From Argyresthia goedartella (Eukaryota > Arthropoda > Insecta > Lepidoptera > Argyresthiidae), in assembly GCA_949825045.1 (NCBI GenBank), contig OX463816.1:18487243-18551242 (forward strand): DNA of 64,000 nt. Reading direction: 5' to 3'. A program made the translations under genes and the position numbers. Shown here one piece after another: positions 1 through 9,457 of the stretch. Within the stretch, counting starts at the first letter, position 1, and every line of letters starts with the position of its first letter. The notes under the pieces were generated by a model. The model was given only the letters and a program-made list of their open reading frames with translations. It was not told where the DNA came from and ran no database searches.

Positions 1-516
1 CGCTTTTCTCGGCTCTAAAGTCGCTTTGGTTGGTGTGCTTGTAGAGCTCTGGGGCTCTCTATCTGATTTATTTTTTGGAGATTTTATGTTTTTGTTGCAG
101 GTAGATGTTTGTATAGGTGTGCTGAAGTTTGATCCATTATGGCCGAGTTTTGAAGGCGTGAACTCGTCAGTGGTTGCATTATTATTTACATACTTTTGCC
201 GCTGGGGTGATGATCGGCATATACTCAATAGCTGATTCACTCTTGCGTCTCGCTTTGATAATGTTTTCGTGAGAGCATAATTTTCCGCCACCAATCTCTC
301 GATTTCGCCATCTGCACTTGCTAATTTTAATTCTAGCTGAGAAATTTTGTTATTGAGATATTCTATCTTTTCTATAGCGTTTTCTTTAGTTTGTGACATG
401 CTTTCCGGGCAACTTCGGTTGAGGGTTTCATTGGCAAGCATTTGTGTTTCACTTATTGTGTCTCCAAACTTCCCACTGTTGCCGGTTGGCGCGTCAGCTC
501 GCATACTCTCGCCCAT
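1..516 (-). CDS. Partial coiled-coil ORF, probably LINE ORF1-like, running off the left edge
   Basis: Reading leftwards from an ATG at 516-514 the frame stays open for 172 codons to base 1; an in-frame TAG lies just upstream of the ATG. A second in-frame Met is at 399. After that Met comes a heptad-like stretch rich in Leu, Ile, Lys and Glu (for example KISQLELKLASADGEIERL), then a Ser/Thr/Asn/Lys-rich tail. A coiled coil followed by a polar tail is typical of ORF1-type nucleic-acid chaperones of insect LINEs, and the LINE at 49880-53016 has a similar coiled segment. No catalytic motif is visible. It could also be the N-terminus of an unrelated host protein. The open frame is certain; the function is inferred. 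Confidence 0.5.
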   Translation of the reverse strand, partial: MGESMRADAPTGNSGKFGDTISETQMLANETLNRSCPESMSQTKENAIEKIEYLNNKISQLELKLASADGEIERLVAENYALTKTLSKRDARVNQLLSICRSSPQRQKYVNNNATTDEFTPSKLGHNGSNFSTPIQTSTCNKNIKSPKNKSDREPQSSTSTPTKATLEPRKA

Positions 517-588
517 TCTCTAATGTTGCGGAGACACGACTTCTTCCTTCTGCCAGTGCATTTTTTCCCATCTGGCTTGCCAATTGGC
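453..588 (-). other. Possible reverse-transcriptase C-terminal tail, overlapping the coiled-coil ORF
   Basis: In another minus frame, between a TAG at 591-589 and a TAA at 455-453, the translation contains GKKCTGRRKKSCLRNIREWA. This resembles the basic GRR-x-SWL-x-NLR-x-W tail that ends many lepidopteran non-LTR reverse transcriptases. Only about 45 codons are open, and they overlap the start of the coiled-coil ORF in a different frame, so this may be a relic or chance. Confidence 0.3.
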
Positions 589-900
589 TACTCTTGACAA
601 GGGTAATCAGCATAGATACTTTTTATGGAAACATTGTGATGTGACGTCATAACACATATTTGTCAAATGGTGGTCTTTTGACAAAAGATTTATAAAATAA
701 GATTGCAAAAATTTGCAATTCTGATATCGACGAGCCGTTTTGTAAAAAAGGCTTCAACGTCGGACATGGTTTTTATGTTTGTTAGACTACCTACTAATAC
801 TATATTTTAAATTTGAAGAAGTCGGTACCTACGTGTCACATGTCCGAAGTATTTTGACTTATATAGCAAAGGCTATTTAACTTTGACCGTGTATTTGCAG

Positions 901-1024
901 GCTGCATGCCGTTCCTGATCACAGAGGTGCTCCGGCTCCCGGAGGTGGGCAGTCCGACGTACGCGCACCTATTCGACTGGCTCTTTTCGCCGCTGCCCAT
1001 ATACTGCATCTGCCGGAGTTTCAG
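901..1024 (+). CDS. ABCA exon 1 in window (TMD2, end)
   Basis: The acceptor is gtatttgcag before 901 and the donor is gtacgc from 1025. The exon begins with the last two bases of a codon and ends after two bases of the next. It encodes a segment with LRLPEVGSPTYAHLFDWLFS followed by PLPIYCICRSF, typical of the hydrophobic end of an ABCA second membrane domain where the chain returns to the membrane (compare the FPIYCM-like motif of family members). The previous exon must end in phase 1 and lies left of base 1. Confidence 0.85.
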
Positions 1025-2288
1025 GTACGCACCATACCAGTATTTCATTTTAATAAAGTTTTTTTTTTGATGGCTCGCGCAGTAAAGAAGTGTAGCAAGA
1101 TCTGGGTACGTTAGTTCGAGGACAAAAATATACATATAAATACAGCCAACATGACTTAGTTAGACCATCATCACCATCATTGGCCTTATCATCTCTTCAG
1201 ATGTTTATTACAGCTGCTGTGCATTCTGGGAGCCACATTTTTCTTGTGACTGGACAGACCGTTACGGGCTCTACATTTCTTGCCACAACGGTCGCCAGCA
1301 AATTCGACGCTAGGTGGTGGGGACGGTTGTTTTCTCTCTAGGCGTGTTCTCCTTCGTTTTTACAACCACTGTTCGTCGTGTCTGGTTCTACCCTGGCGTA
1401 GTATTGGATGTCTCCTTCCCGGTCTCTCCAGTGCTAGAAGTTCTCAGTTATAGACCATAATAGCCACGCACTAACTCAATCACTTCAATCTAGGGCATAT
1501 GTCGAACAGTGGTCAAACAAGTGCTGATGAAGCCAGTAAATCCAATAAGAACGCCACACTCCACTACGCTGCAGTGAATAATTGGCAGGGGGTCTCACTC
1601 AGCGGTTTAGGTACCTTCGGCTGGCCGACCCCACTTCCGGGATTTCAGTTGGTAGCCGCTCGCTTGGCTCGCACGTAGTCGCATCGCGTCGCGCTATCCG
1701 CCCCTCATACGCATCCTTTTTGTTATACTTCCAACGAACAATGACTTCGAAACAATCGTATAAAGGTAGTTTGTAAAAAAACATGTAAAGGAATTGTTCA
1801 TAAATAAAATTCGATTCCTTTTTAATTTAATGCCGTTTTGTTAACCTAAAAGTATTCAATTTAGACCCCGTATAGAACAAATTACAATTGCCTAAGTAAT
1901 AAGGTAGTTACATATGTACATACGTAATAGGGCTACAGATTCTTATTAAAAACCTAAACATTATTATAGTATGTCCTACTTCCGCAGAGCTTCACTGGCT
2001 GGATTCATTTATCACGCACCGACTTCGTGCGTGTTCTTCTTCGTTCACATATTGACATGTGAGCATGGAAGAATATGCATAGAGTATATTGTGTATACTT
2101 GCTTATCTACTTATAGCAATAAGTTGGCTGGTCTTCGCATGTGTGGATGTGTATTAATAAAATATGCACCTGCACATGTGATAACACAGCCAACACACGC
2201 GCTGAGGTGCGTGTGCGGTACATTCATATAAAGTGGGTACAGCACACGTATGTTAGTGTATTATTAGTCTATATGTTGTATTAAGCCT

Positions 2289-2900
2289 CTGCTGTCCGTC
2301 CGTCCGTCCGTCTGTCACCGGGCTCTACGGGAGCAACCGAAATAGGTAGAGAGCAGAATTTTATACAGAGGGTGTATTTCTATTGCCGCTATTACAACAT
2401 TCGGTTTTTAAGAATAAAAAAAAGTAAACATACAGTAAATTATTGGTTTGGCCTTTTTCTTAGCCATATTGTTTTATTTGTTTATTGGTGAAAACTTATC
2501 GGAAAATATCTTCAATTGCAGGTACTAAGTTATTTGTCATTATACGATTCATAATTGAATTATAATAAATAATTTTAAGTTTTTTATCATATTTGATTTT
2601 ATTTCTGTAAATAAGTTACCCAATTTCTATACACTTCTGGTTTCAATGTGCAAAGAGTTTCGTTAAACTGAGTACATGGTTCAATACTTGCATACTACAT
2701 TAATAAAACACTTTTTTCCATGTTTCGATATATGGCCTTGAATGTAGTCCTACCAAGTATTTAATATCATATTATTAAAAATTAAAAGGTATACATGCTC
2801 GTACAAAAGACTGTCGATTTACGTTTTCCCGTATACAATGATATGGAACTCTTCGTGTGCGGGTCCGGCGTCCTACTCGCACTTGACCGGTTTTATTAGG
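2289..2900 (+). repeat. Diverged copy of a 'gggttccgtacc' interspersed repeat family
   Basis: The 5' piece near 2289-2420 has the run ccgtccgtccgtccgtctgt, then a stretch ending in ttctattgccgctatta. The 3' piece near 2815-2900 has a cttcgtgtgcgggtc motif and actcgcacttgaccggtttt. The same pair of pieces, in the same order, occurs at 16080-17195, so this is one repeat family whose two ends are recognisable while the middle differs. It is common in lepidopteran DNA as I recall; no coding capacity is seen. Confidence 0.5.
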
Positions 2901-3204
2901 AACTGTCAAAACGGTAATTTTCTTTCACGATTTCTATAACTAGCATGTGACGTTGTAGTCAACACTGTCTTTTAACACAAAATTGAGGTTATAAAAATAC
3001 AACTGCTGGAAATATACATTTCTGATATTGTCAATCGTTTTTGTTGAAATAGTTTCTGATTGAGACACGTTTCTAGATTTATTGGACTACCTTTTCAAAT
3101 ACCGGATTATGTATTGATCATACATAACGTTATAAAATAAAGAGAAATAAATACATGTACAGTATGATGATATGGTTACGCGGTCAAGTAGGTAGACAAT
3201 GGAT

Positions 3205-3300
3205 ATTATAGTCCGCGAGCGGTATGTTTGGTAGATCGATGCGAAAACGTAAAGCGAAGCTAGTACAGACCGTTGGCATTTAAGCCAAATATCGTCTTAC
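3205..3300 (+). repeat. Fragment sharing the terminal repeat of the 27257-28148 element
   Basis: Contains tgtttggtagatcgatgcga followed by a diverged gtacagacc stretch. The motif tgtttggtagatcgatrca forms both inverted ends of the element at 27257-28148, so this is a solo end or truncated copy. Confidence 0.45.
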
Positions 3301-3738
3301 TGTTACTGTTATTACTGTCTTACTGTTATTTTATAACACCTCTCGTACACACAGAGGGCTAAAATTCACAAACACAAACCGCACGTAGGTAACCCTACCG
3401 TGAGCGAGTGAGAAAGGAGTTGACAGGACGACCTTGAGATGTCAGTGTAAAAGAAGCTCTCAGGCGTAGTGATGCGGCGCAATCTAGCCTGCACGGGCGG
3501 GACAATTGAATCTGTAGGTGTTAAGCGATTATTGGACGTAGCGCAGGTCCGAGCTAGATTGCGCTTTATTGCCGCGCAGTGAGAGTAGCTATTTATTTAA
3601 GTGTCTGCGGAGTGATCTTTCTGTGCGTAGTACTATTAAGTATTCTGTGGTATTGGTAAAGGACATCCTTTACCAATAAATTCACCAATACCTTCACCAA
3701 GCAAATAAAACATCAACAAAAATATTTTTTTTCTACAG

Positions 3739-3860
3739 AGACATGAGCGTATCCGCGTTCTCTATGTTGGCATGCGACGCGTTGTGCGACCAGTTGAGTG
3801 ACGAGCCCAACTGCACGCGACGCACCATCTGCACCAAGCTGAACATCTCCGTGTGCTGCA
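3739..3860 (+). CDS. ABCA exon 2 in window (TMD2 loop)
   Basis: A strong pyrimidine tract and ttctacag precede 3739; the donor is gtaagt from 3861. Phase joins exon 1 (ag plus a gives Arg) and leaves one base at the end. It encodes MSVSAFSMLACDALCDQL, then an Asn/Cys-rich stretch ending NISVCC. Unspliced, the frame would hit TGA a few bases past the donor, which supports the splice. The 3' two thirds of this exon, with its donor, is copied five more times directly downstream. Confidence 0.85.
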
Positions 3861-4370
3861 GTAAGTGAGTCAAACGATATGTTGTGCGACAAGTTTGGCG
3901 ACCAGTTGAGCGACGTGCCCCACGGCACGCGACACACCATCTGCTCCAAGCTGAACATCTCCGTGTGCTGCAGTAAGTGAGCCAAACGATGTGCTGTGCG
4001 ACCAGTTGGGTTACCAGTTGAGCGACGTGGCCAACTGCACGCGACACACCATCTGCTCCAAGCTGAACATCTCCGTGTGCTGCAGTAATTGAGTCAAACG
4101 ATGTGTTGTGCGACCAGTTGTTCGACCAGTTGAGCGACGTGGCCAACTGCACGCGACACACCATCTGCTTCAAGATGAACCTCTCCGTGTGCTGCAATAA
4201 GTAAGTCAAACGATCTGTTTGCGACTAGTTGGGTGACCAGTTGAGCGACGTGGTCAACTGCACGCGATACACCGTCTGCTCCAAGCTCAACATCCCTATG
4301 TGCTGAAGTAAGTGAGTCAAAATGATCTGTTGTGCGACCAGTTGAGCGACTCGGCCAACTGGACGCGAAT
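3781..4370 (+). repeat. Six-copy tandem array of exon 2 sequence with splice donor, about 112 bp period
   Basis: Copies start at about 3781 (the real exon), 3881, 3993, 4105, 4217 and 4329. The first spacing is 100 bp and the rest are 112 bp, because copies 2-5 carry an extra 12 bp duplicated near the cagttg motif. Each unit runs from ttgtgcgac through the Cys-rich exon end, the donor region and gtcaaacgat. The donor is gtaagt in copies 1, 2 and 5, gtaatt in copy 3 and lost (ataagt) in copy 4. Copy 6 breaks off near 4370, where the inverted-repeat element begins. No polypyrimidine acceptor precedes copies 2-6, so they are probably intronic minisatellite units and not exons. Confidence 0.9.
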
Positions 4371-4380
4371 TCGGAATAGT

Positions 4381-4576
4381 TCAGTCAAAAACGACATCAA
4401 ACATCGCAAACACGCATGTATCTACGACTTGTTTATATTTTGTGAGAGTAGTTAACACCCAAGTTTGCAACCCTGAAAACCCTGTGCTAACCCCATGGTG
4501 CTCGAAAAACCGGGATATTTTGGCACTTGTTTCAGTTTTTGCTAAATAACTAACCTAAGGAAGCGTTTTTCAAGTT
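4381..4576 (+). repeat. Left terminal inverted repeat of the 4381-8092 element
   Basis: Pairs with 7890-8092 over about 200 bp. Landmarks from outside in are caaacatcgcaaacacgcatg, agtagttaacacccaa, accctgaaaaccctgtgcta and taacctaaggaagcg. The outer edge lies only about 10 bp beyond the broken sixth copy of the exon-2 tandem array. Confidence 0.75.
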
Positions 4577-4860
4577 TGCGTTGTAATTTAATAAAATTTA
4601 CTAAATTTGCTACAATTTGAGCGTAAACCTAGCACTCTATGCGCATTGGTTGCAGAGATACAGTTAGTCAAAGGTGTATTTTTTTTTTTGAAACTGAAAC
4701 TTTTGTGGTAGGCTAAATTTCGAAGACACGTACCGGCTGAACGAATGCTCCTAGGTTAACCTAGTCATAAGAAGTCATTATTTTTATTTTATTAAATACC
4801 AAAGTGGTGCGTCTAGGCCTCATACAAAAAAATATTTGTAAAATATCATTTCCGGAAAAA

Positions 4861-5165
4861 ACGAGGTCCGTGGTCTAATGGGTTTCACGCTTGCTTCTCA
4901 CACAAGATATGCAGGTTCGATTCCTGACCATGTACCAATTTGACAATTAATTTATCTTAAGTACATTGTCGGACTTTCAGTGTTTCGGACGACACGCTGT
5001 AGGTCCCGGCTACTATCGCTACGTGGTAGTGGTCGTAAAACCCCTCCATCAACCCGCACTGAGCCAGCGTGGTGGTGTATGGCTTAATCTTACTCCTATC
5101 CAGGTAAGGGCTGTGCGCCTCGGTGGGCACTTTAATGGGCTACAAAAAATATATATATCGGATTT
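4861..5165 (+). repeat. tRNA-derived SINE
   Basis: The head resembles a tRNA: tggtctaatgg fits an A box, and ggttcgattcc, a perfect B box, follows 50 bases later. The body (cccggctactatcgctacg, tggtagtggtcgtaaaaccc, cagcgtggtggtgtatggc) is like that of lepidopteran SINEs. RNA polymerase III would read it left to right. The acceptor-stem pairing of a true tRNA is missing, so it is not a tRNA gene. It is nested in the 4381-8092 element. Confidence 0.75.
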
Positions 5166-5451
5166 TGTAATTAAAAAATTGTACTGAATAATGTATGTAT
5201 AATTTTTATACATGTATGAGACTTAAAGAAGTCTTTGACTTGTAAAAGTGCATTATTTTTGCCTATTTGCAATAAATTTTTGAGTTTGTGTTTATATATT
5301 TCTTAAAAAACCAAGAGTATAGATTTGACATTTTAAATGTAACTTATGGTTTCAATGTAGGTATGTATTTCTAAAAAACCAAGGGTATAAATTTGTTTCA
5401 AAACAAATAAACGTAAACATAAAAAAACAACATCAACATAAATTTAATAGT

Positions 5452-5934
5452 AGTTTATGTGACTGCTACATAATGGAGGGCATTAATACTCGAGAGTGGG
5501 TTTATGAAATGAGCCGAAGGCGAGTTTCATAATAATATCACTCGAGAGTTTTAATGCCTAATTATGTACAGTTACGTACACTAGTTTATCACATATCATA
5601 AGCTCTCTTTGATATGTTCAGGAACGGCATGTTTGACCGGCATTGTGGCTCTGCAGTTGTTTAGCTTGTTCTGTAGTACCAACTTCACGCAGGCGGGCGT
5701 CGGCGTTCGAAATTTGAATGTCAGTACCAACTTCACAGACAAACTAGGGGCGGCAAGCAGGCGGGCGTCAGCGTTCGAAATTTGAATGTCATAATATTTA
5801 GAAAAATTAAACATTATGGTCATAATGTGTAATTTTTCAGATAAGAAATGAGTTTTACCAAGTAGTTTAAAATTATGCTGATCGTAACGTGCGGTTTTTG
5901 TACGCAGTAAAGAGGGTTTATGAAACGTGTGTAG
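5452..5934. repeat. Composite repeat A, copy 1 (palindromic module plus 350-bp module)
   Basis: The first module (to about 5590) is an imperfect palindrome beginning gtttatgtgactg and closing cagttacgtacactag, with gagccgaaggcgag at its centre. The second module runs from about 5595 (ataagctctctttgatatg) to agagggtttatgaaacgtgt. A second copy lies at 17895-18287, the palindrome alone at 26398-26522, and the far end alone near 61066-61090. Within this copy a stretch of about 60 bp (accaacttcac ... cgttcgaaatttgaatgtca) is duplicated. No coding capacity. Confidence 0.7.
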
Positions 5935-5969
5935 AAAAACTATAAAATAATACTATTTACACGGTCAAG

Positions 5970-7887
5970 CAAAAACAGTTTAGACTTGCACTCTTTTGGA
6001 AGGATCAGGGCTCATCCAGTCTAGATCAGTGCGGGAGTAGGGGAGGATGGTAATGTTTTCTAGAGGTGGAGGCGGGTCGGCATACGGTGTTGACTCGTCC
6101 ACATCCTCGTCCTCCTCGTCCAGGACGTTATGGATGGCGTTATTCCAATTTCGCCCGTGGCAAAAGGAACATATGATAGAGCACATGAGCCCAGCCTTTC
6201 TGCAAGTGCACATAAAACATAAACATAAACATTTAGATACAGGCACATACATTGGCCCCACACTAGGATACCCTGTGTCATGGGAACCAGAAACAGCGAT
6301 GTCACACACATATTTACGTTTACATCCAAGACCTGGTTTTTTTTACCCCCAGCCGGGGATCGGACCCGGGACCTCTCGCATGGTAGGCAGAGCCACAACC
6401 GCTGCGCCACAGAGGTTTTCATAGGCATGACCCTTAGCAAGCCACCATTTTAAGCAGGATCTGAGGAGCGGTCACACTGTGACAGGCATAAGATCCTGTT
6501 CGCTGGTCGCCCATCCCCGGTCACACAAGGTATTTAGTTTTATTTACTCAGGTTGACTATGAATGTTACTACCGATTTTACAAATGCTGAGTATCGCAGG
6601 GTAATCAGTGTTCCCTCATCTCCTCCGTAGAGGTTCATCAAGATCTTATCGCCAGCATTTTCTAATTCTTCCCTGTCGGGGTTTTTATGAGGTCGTTGTA
6701 CCACTTCATCTTGCCTTGCCAGAAAAGGGCAGAGGGTGTGTCACACCCGCTGGTGGCATGCAGAAATAAAACCATCCCGCATGGAACCTGCATTGCTCCT
6801 CATGTACTCTACTACCTTTCTGGAAGTAAACGTTCGTCTCTCCAGAGCTTAAGCCGTTAAGAAGGATAAGTAGGTGCACGTCCTCCTCAATGATAAAAAC
6901 TTGATCTAAAGTTGAGCTCTTGGAAAGTGCAGTCCTCACTATATCGGCATCAGCTTCTTCTTGAGATTGATGGATCTCGATACCAGCCTCTCAAATTCAG
7001 TACGCATCAGGGTGATCAGTAACGTTTGTAAGATTCCTTTAAAAGCCGTTTTGCTTGGGGCACTTTGGGTGCTGATTCATCAAACAAAATTTCACTGCAG
7101 TAGAGAGAAGCAGAGCGTCGCAGGCGTTCATTAGTGCTCCTCATAGCTGGATTTTCCGGGTATCCATCAAAAACCACAGCTGCGTTTTTATCAAAGTGGT
7201 GGAAAACATAGTTGTCGTATACAGCTACAATAGCTCTGACTGAATCGTTTCGATGCCGCATCACCTTGTGCTGGAGGTAACCACCATCGACCACTGTGAT
7301 GGCTCTGTTTCCTGGGATGATGTTTTTAGTAAGTGGTGCAAATGAACATTTCGTGCCCTTGCGCTTTCCTTCTTCTTTGAACAATGATAAGGGATACGGT
7401 GCTAGCTCATACGCAAAATGCTGTTTCAATTGTTCATCGGCTTGTTTTGTGACGCAGACTCTTTGGCATATGGTAAGGTGATCAATATTTACTCTCTTGT
7501 TGAACACTATCACAGAGGTGGTGACTGCTGCCAAGGTCTTCACTTTGTCCTTTCGTTTAAAAGTCACTTTACCAAAGGTATTGCAAACAATTGGTTTCAC
7601 ACCTTCCACTCCCAGTTCATGTGCCAAGTATTAGGGCCTCCGACGATTCCACCGTGGATGGAAACTAGGCGGTCTGTGGCTGGGAATGGAGGGTGTGTGT
7701 TGAACCAGATCTTAATTTTTTCGGTGTCTGCAGTGTCTCTTACGGATGTTAGAGTCGCAGTTCCAGTGAAACGTTCCACCTCCTCGCAAATGTTGAGCAT
7801 GGAGACCATCCCTATTGACCAGCGGGCCAGCACACTGCTTGATATTTCCCGACCATGATTCAGTTCACGCTGGCTTTTCGCCACCAA
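5970..7887 (-). pseudogene. Decayed gene of the repeated NYN/PIN-like plus Cys-rich family
   Basis: Read right to left, the homology begins near 7887 (KSQRELNHGREISSSVL, then VERFTGTATLTSVRDTADTE). From 7627 to 7016 it continues through ELAPYPLSLFKEEGKRKGTK, TVVDGGYLQHKVMRHRNDS, AVVFDGYPENP and ILFDESAPKVPQ. From 7000 to 6700 follow EEADADIVRTALS and VFIIEEDVHLLILL; later come a GKMKWY-like block and, beyond a SINE, CTCRKAGLMCSIICSFCHG. The spaced acidic residues (VVDGG, VFDG, DADI) look like a PIN/NYN nuclease core, but the expected EDxDLL is EDVHLL here, with His in place of the last Asp. At least four frame breaks make it a pseudogene. I know this architecture as a multi-copy 'uncharacterized' family in many invertebrates; nuclease activity is inferred. 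Confidence 0.72.
6212..6421 (-). repeat. tRNA-derived SINE inserted in the Cys-rich part of the pseudogene
   Basis: On the minus strand the head (6421-6350) reads tctgtggcgcagcggttgtg, then a B-box-like gggtccgatccccgg, followed by a T-run and a body with gacacagggtatcctagtgtggggcc. The same body motif (atacaggaaatcctagtttggggc) occurs in the SINE at 13668-13940, so both belong to one family. It separates the pseudogene's LLKWW segment from CTCRKAG and so postdates the gene. Confidence 0.7.
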
Positions 7888-7889
7888 AG

Positions 7890-8092
7890 CGCTTCCTTAG
7901 GGTAGTTTTTTTCGAAAAATCTGAATAAAGTGCCTAAATTTCGCGGTTTTTTGAGCAACATGGGGGTAGCACAGGGTTTTCAGGGTTCCAAAGTTGGGTG
8001 TTAACTACCCTCAACGGACCTAACAACATATAAAAAATCGTAGTTCCATGCGCGTTTGCGATGTTTGCCCTTTTTGTCTTGATATTGACTAA
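7890..8092 (-). repeat. Right terminal inverted repeat of the 4381-8092 element
   Basis: Inverted partner of 4381-4576. Its inner end, cctaaggaagcgctttgg on the minus strand, runs straight into the first recognisable codons of the pseudogene, so the TIR doubles as the 5' flank of that gene. Confidence 0.75.
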
Positions 8093-8305
8093 CCTAGAAT
8101 GGGAATTAATCGAATAATCGCTATGAATGGTTTGCCCAACTGACACTACAACACAATTTTTTTCTACCAAAAAGCGGCAACCCATGAACTGATATTATAG
8201 TCTAGTTATTTAGATTTCATGGTCTAAATGATATCTTGCTGCCTTGAATAAGTAATACTGGCGTATCAGAGAATCTATATAACGTTATATTCCATTTGCC
8301 CGCAG

Positions 8306-8430
8306 TCGATGACGACCCGTTCCTCCGGTGGAGCGAGCCCGGTATCGGTCGCTACCTGTTCATGATGGTGCTGGTCGGGGTCACAACCTTCGCAATACTG
8401 CTGGCCAAGGAGTACGAGCTCTTAAATAAG
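8306..8430 (+). CDS. ABCA exon 3 in window (last TMD2 helix)
   Basis: The acceptor is ttgcccgcag and the donor is gtatgc from 8431. Two bases complete the Ile codon begun in exon 2, and the exon ends in phase 0. It encodes a polar DDDPFLRWSEPGIG loop followed by a hydrophobic span YLFMMVLVGVTTFAILL and AKEYELLNK. This fits the final transmembrane helix of an ABCA TMD2, after which the chain enters the cytosolic linker. Confidence 0.88.
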
Positions 8431-9457
8431 GTATGCATAATTATGATAATGATGCGTTCACATCAGTCCCCTATGCTGCCCTCCTAACTAAGACAACTGT
8501 CACTATGATTTTTATCAAAAATTAGCAGGTGCCCTGTGCTTCGTTCGCGCAAACTCTTGTAAAAATGGCCAGTCCATAAAAACATTAACCCTCCCCTCCT
8601 CCTCCCTCCCCCTCCCCTCTCCACCCCCTTCCCTTCCCTCCCCCTACCTTTCCCCTATCCACCACCTACTCCTCTCCCCTCTCCAATTACTCGACACGCG
8701 ATAATGTGATTGTATTCCTAGTTCGAGATTAGAATAAAATCATTAATTTTTAAACATACTGTATAGTGTAATTGCATTTAGTTAACCGATCTCTTTAAGT
8801 TACAATGCAGTGCTATTTATACAGGGTGTAACAGAAAGGTGTAGCCTTATTTTAGGAGGTTGTTATAAGTATCATTCTGAACAACTTTTGCTATGAAACC
8901 GATTTGATCAGAACAACTTAATTTTTCACTTCTCCATAAAAAAACAACCGATTGCCCGGCCCAAACTATATGGAGGAGTGAAAATACTGTTACAACCTGT
9001 TACAACCTCTATAGAGGTGAGGTGTGAGTGTGTGTGTGCGGACATCTAAACTACACGACGGAGTGGTTCTTAGGTTCAGAACAACTATGGTATGATACGC
9101 GAAGAAGTAGTAAAGAGCATTCCTTGTAAATTTTCCATTCAACGTTAGGGTGGCTGTATAAATATGTAACTGTCAAAAAAATGGGGAAAAGCAATCAATA
9201 TCCGGTTGCCAAAGTCAGATCAGAGTACAGTTTTTACTATATATAGTAAAAAAAACAGTAATGCCTTGATAATTTGGGGTAGGTATTCTATTTCAGTTAC
9301 TGAAACCTAACTTTAGATAACACATTTTTTTTATGCTAGCAATACCGGTTTTTTCTTTGCTACCAACGTAAAGGCGAAGGGAAACGTTATAAGGAACGCA
9401 CTTTAGGTGCATAAGCGGCGTCTACCTAGATGTGTTACCGGCCTGTGTTCCGGGCAG
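8431..9457. other. ABCA intron 3, no gene seen
   Basis: Holds a pyrimidine-rich tract at 8589-8690 and a piece of an interspersed repeat from about 8820 (acagggtgtaacagaaagg) to 9060. The rest is unclassified AT-rich DNA. Confidence 0.6.
8589..8690 (+). repeat. C/T-rich low-complexity tract
   Basis: About 100 bp almost purely C and T with many CCC and CCCC runs. The opposite strand is G-rich and could form quadruplex or triplex structures. It lies between exons 3 and 4, far from both splice sites. Confidence 0.8.

Larger units (their letters stand above)
1025..3738. other. ABCA intron 1, about 2.7 kb, no gene seen
   Basis: AT-rich DNA without a convincing ORF on either strand. It carries a few interspersed-repeat pieces, listed separately (2289-2900 and 3205-3300), and an inverted pair gcgcaatctagc / gctagattgcgc near 3479 and 3552. 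The stretch 1140-2230 could not be classified. Confidence 0.6.
4381..8092 (-). mobile_element. Long-TIR DNA element carrying a decayed NYN/PIN-like, Cys-rich gene
   Basis: The left end (4381-4576) and the right end (7890-8092) are inverted copies of each other, about 80 % alike by eye; both contain caaacatcgcaaac, gtagttaacaccca, ccctgaaaaccctgtgcta and cctaaggaagcg. The enclosed 3.3 kb carries a pseudogene on the minus strand that begins right next to the right TIR, so the TIR may hold its promoter. A SINE and a copy of another repeat have inserted inside, and a second SINE splits the gene, so the element is old. Target duplication was not resolved. I do not recognise the superfamily; TIRs flanking a single gene argue for a DNA transposon. 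Confidence 0.7.

Noticed and set aside
3713..4209. Two minus-strand ORFs across the exon-2 array
   Set aside because: They are antisense readings of the tandem exon copies and share their 112-bp period; no independent domain.
3881..4328. Array copies as alternative ABCA exons
   Set aside because: No pyrimidine tract and acceptor before them and frames interrupted by the intron-derived tga; splicing evidence would be needed.
3781..4370. Regular repeats as a possible CRISPR array
   Set aside because: Units are contiguous exon-derived copies without unique spacers, in an animal intron.
4861..4935. tRNA gene
   Set aside because: A and B boxes are present but stem pairing fails and a SINE body follows; same for the heads at 6350-6421, 13861-13935 and 23250-23290.
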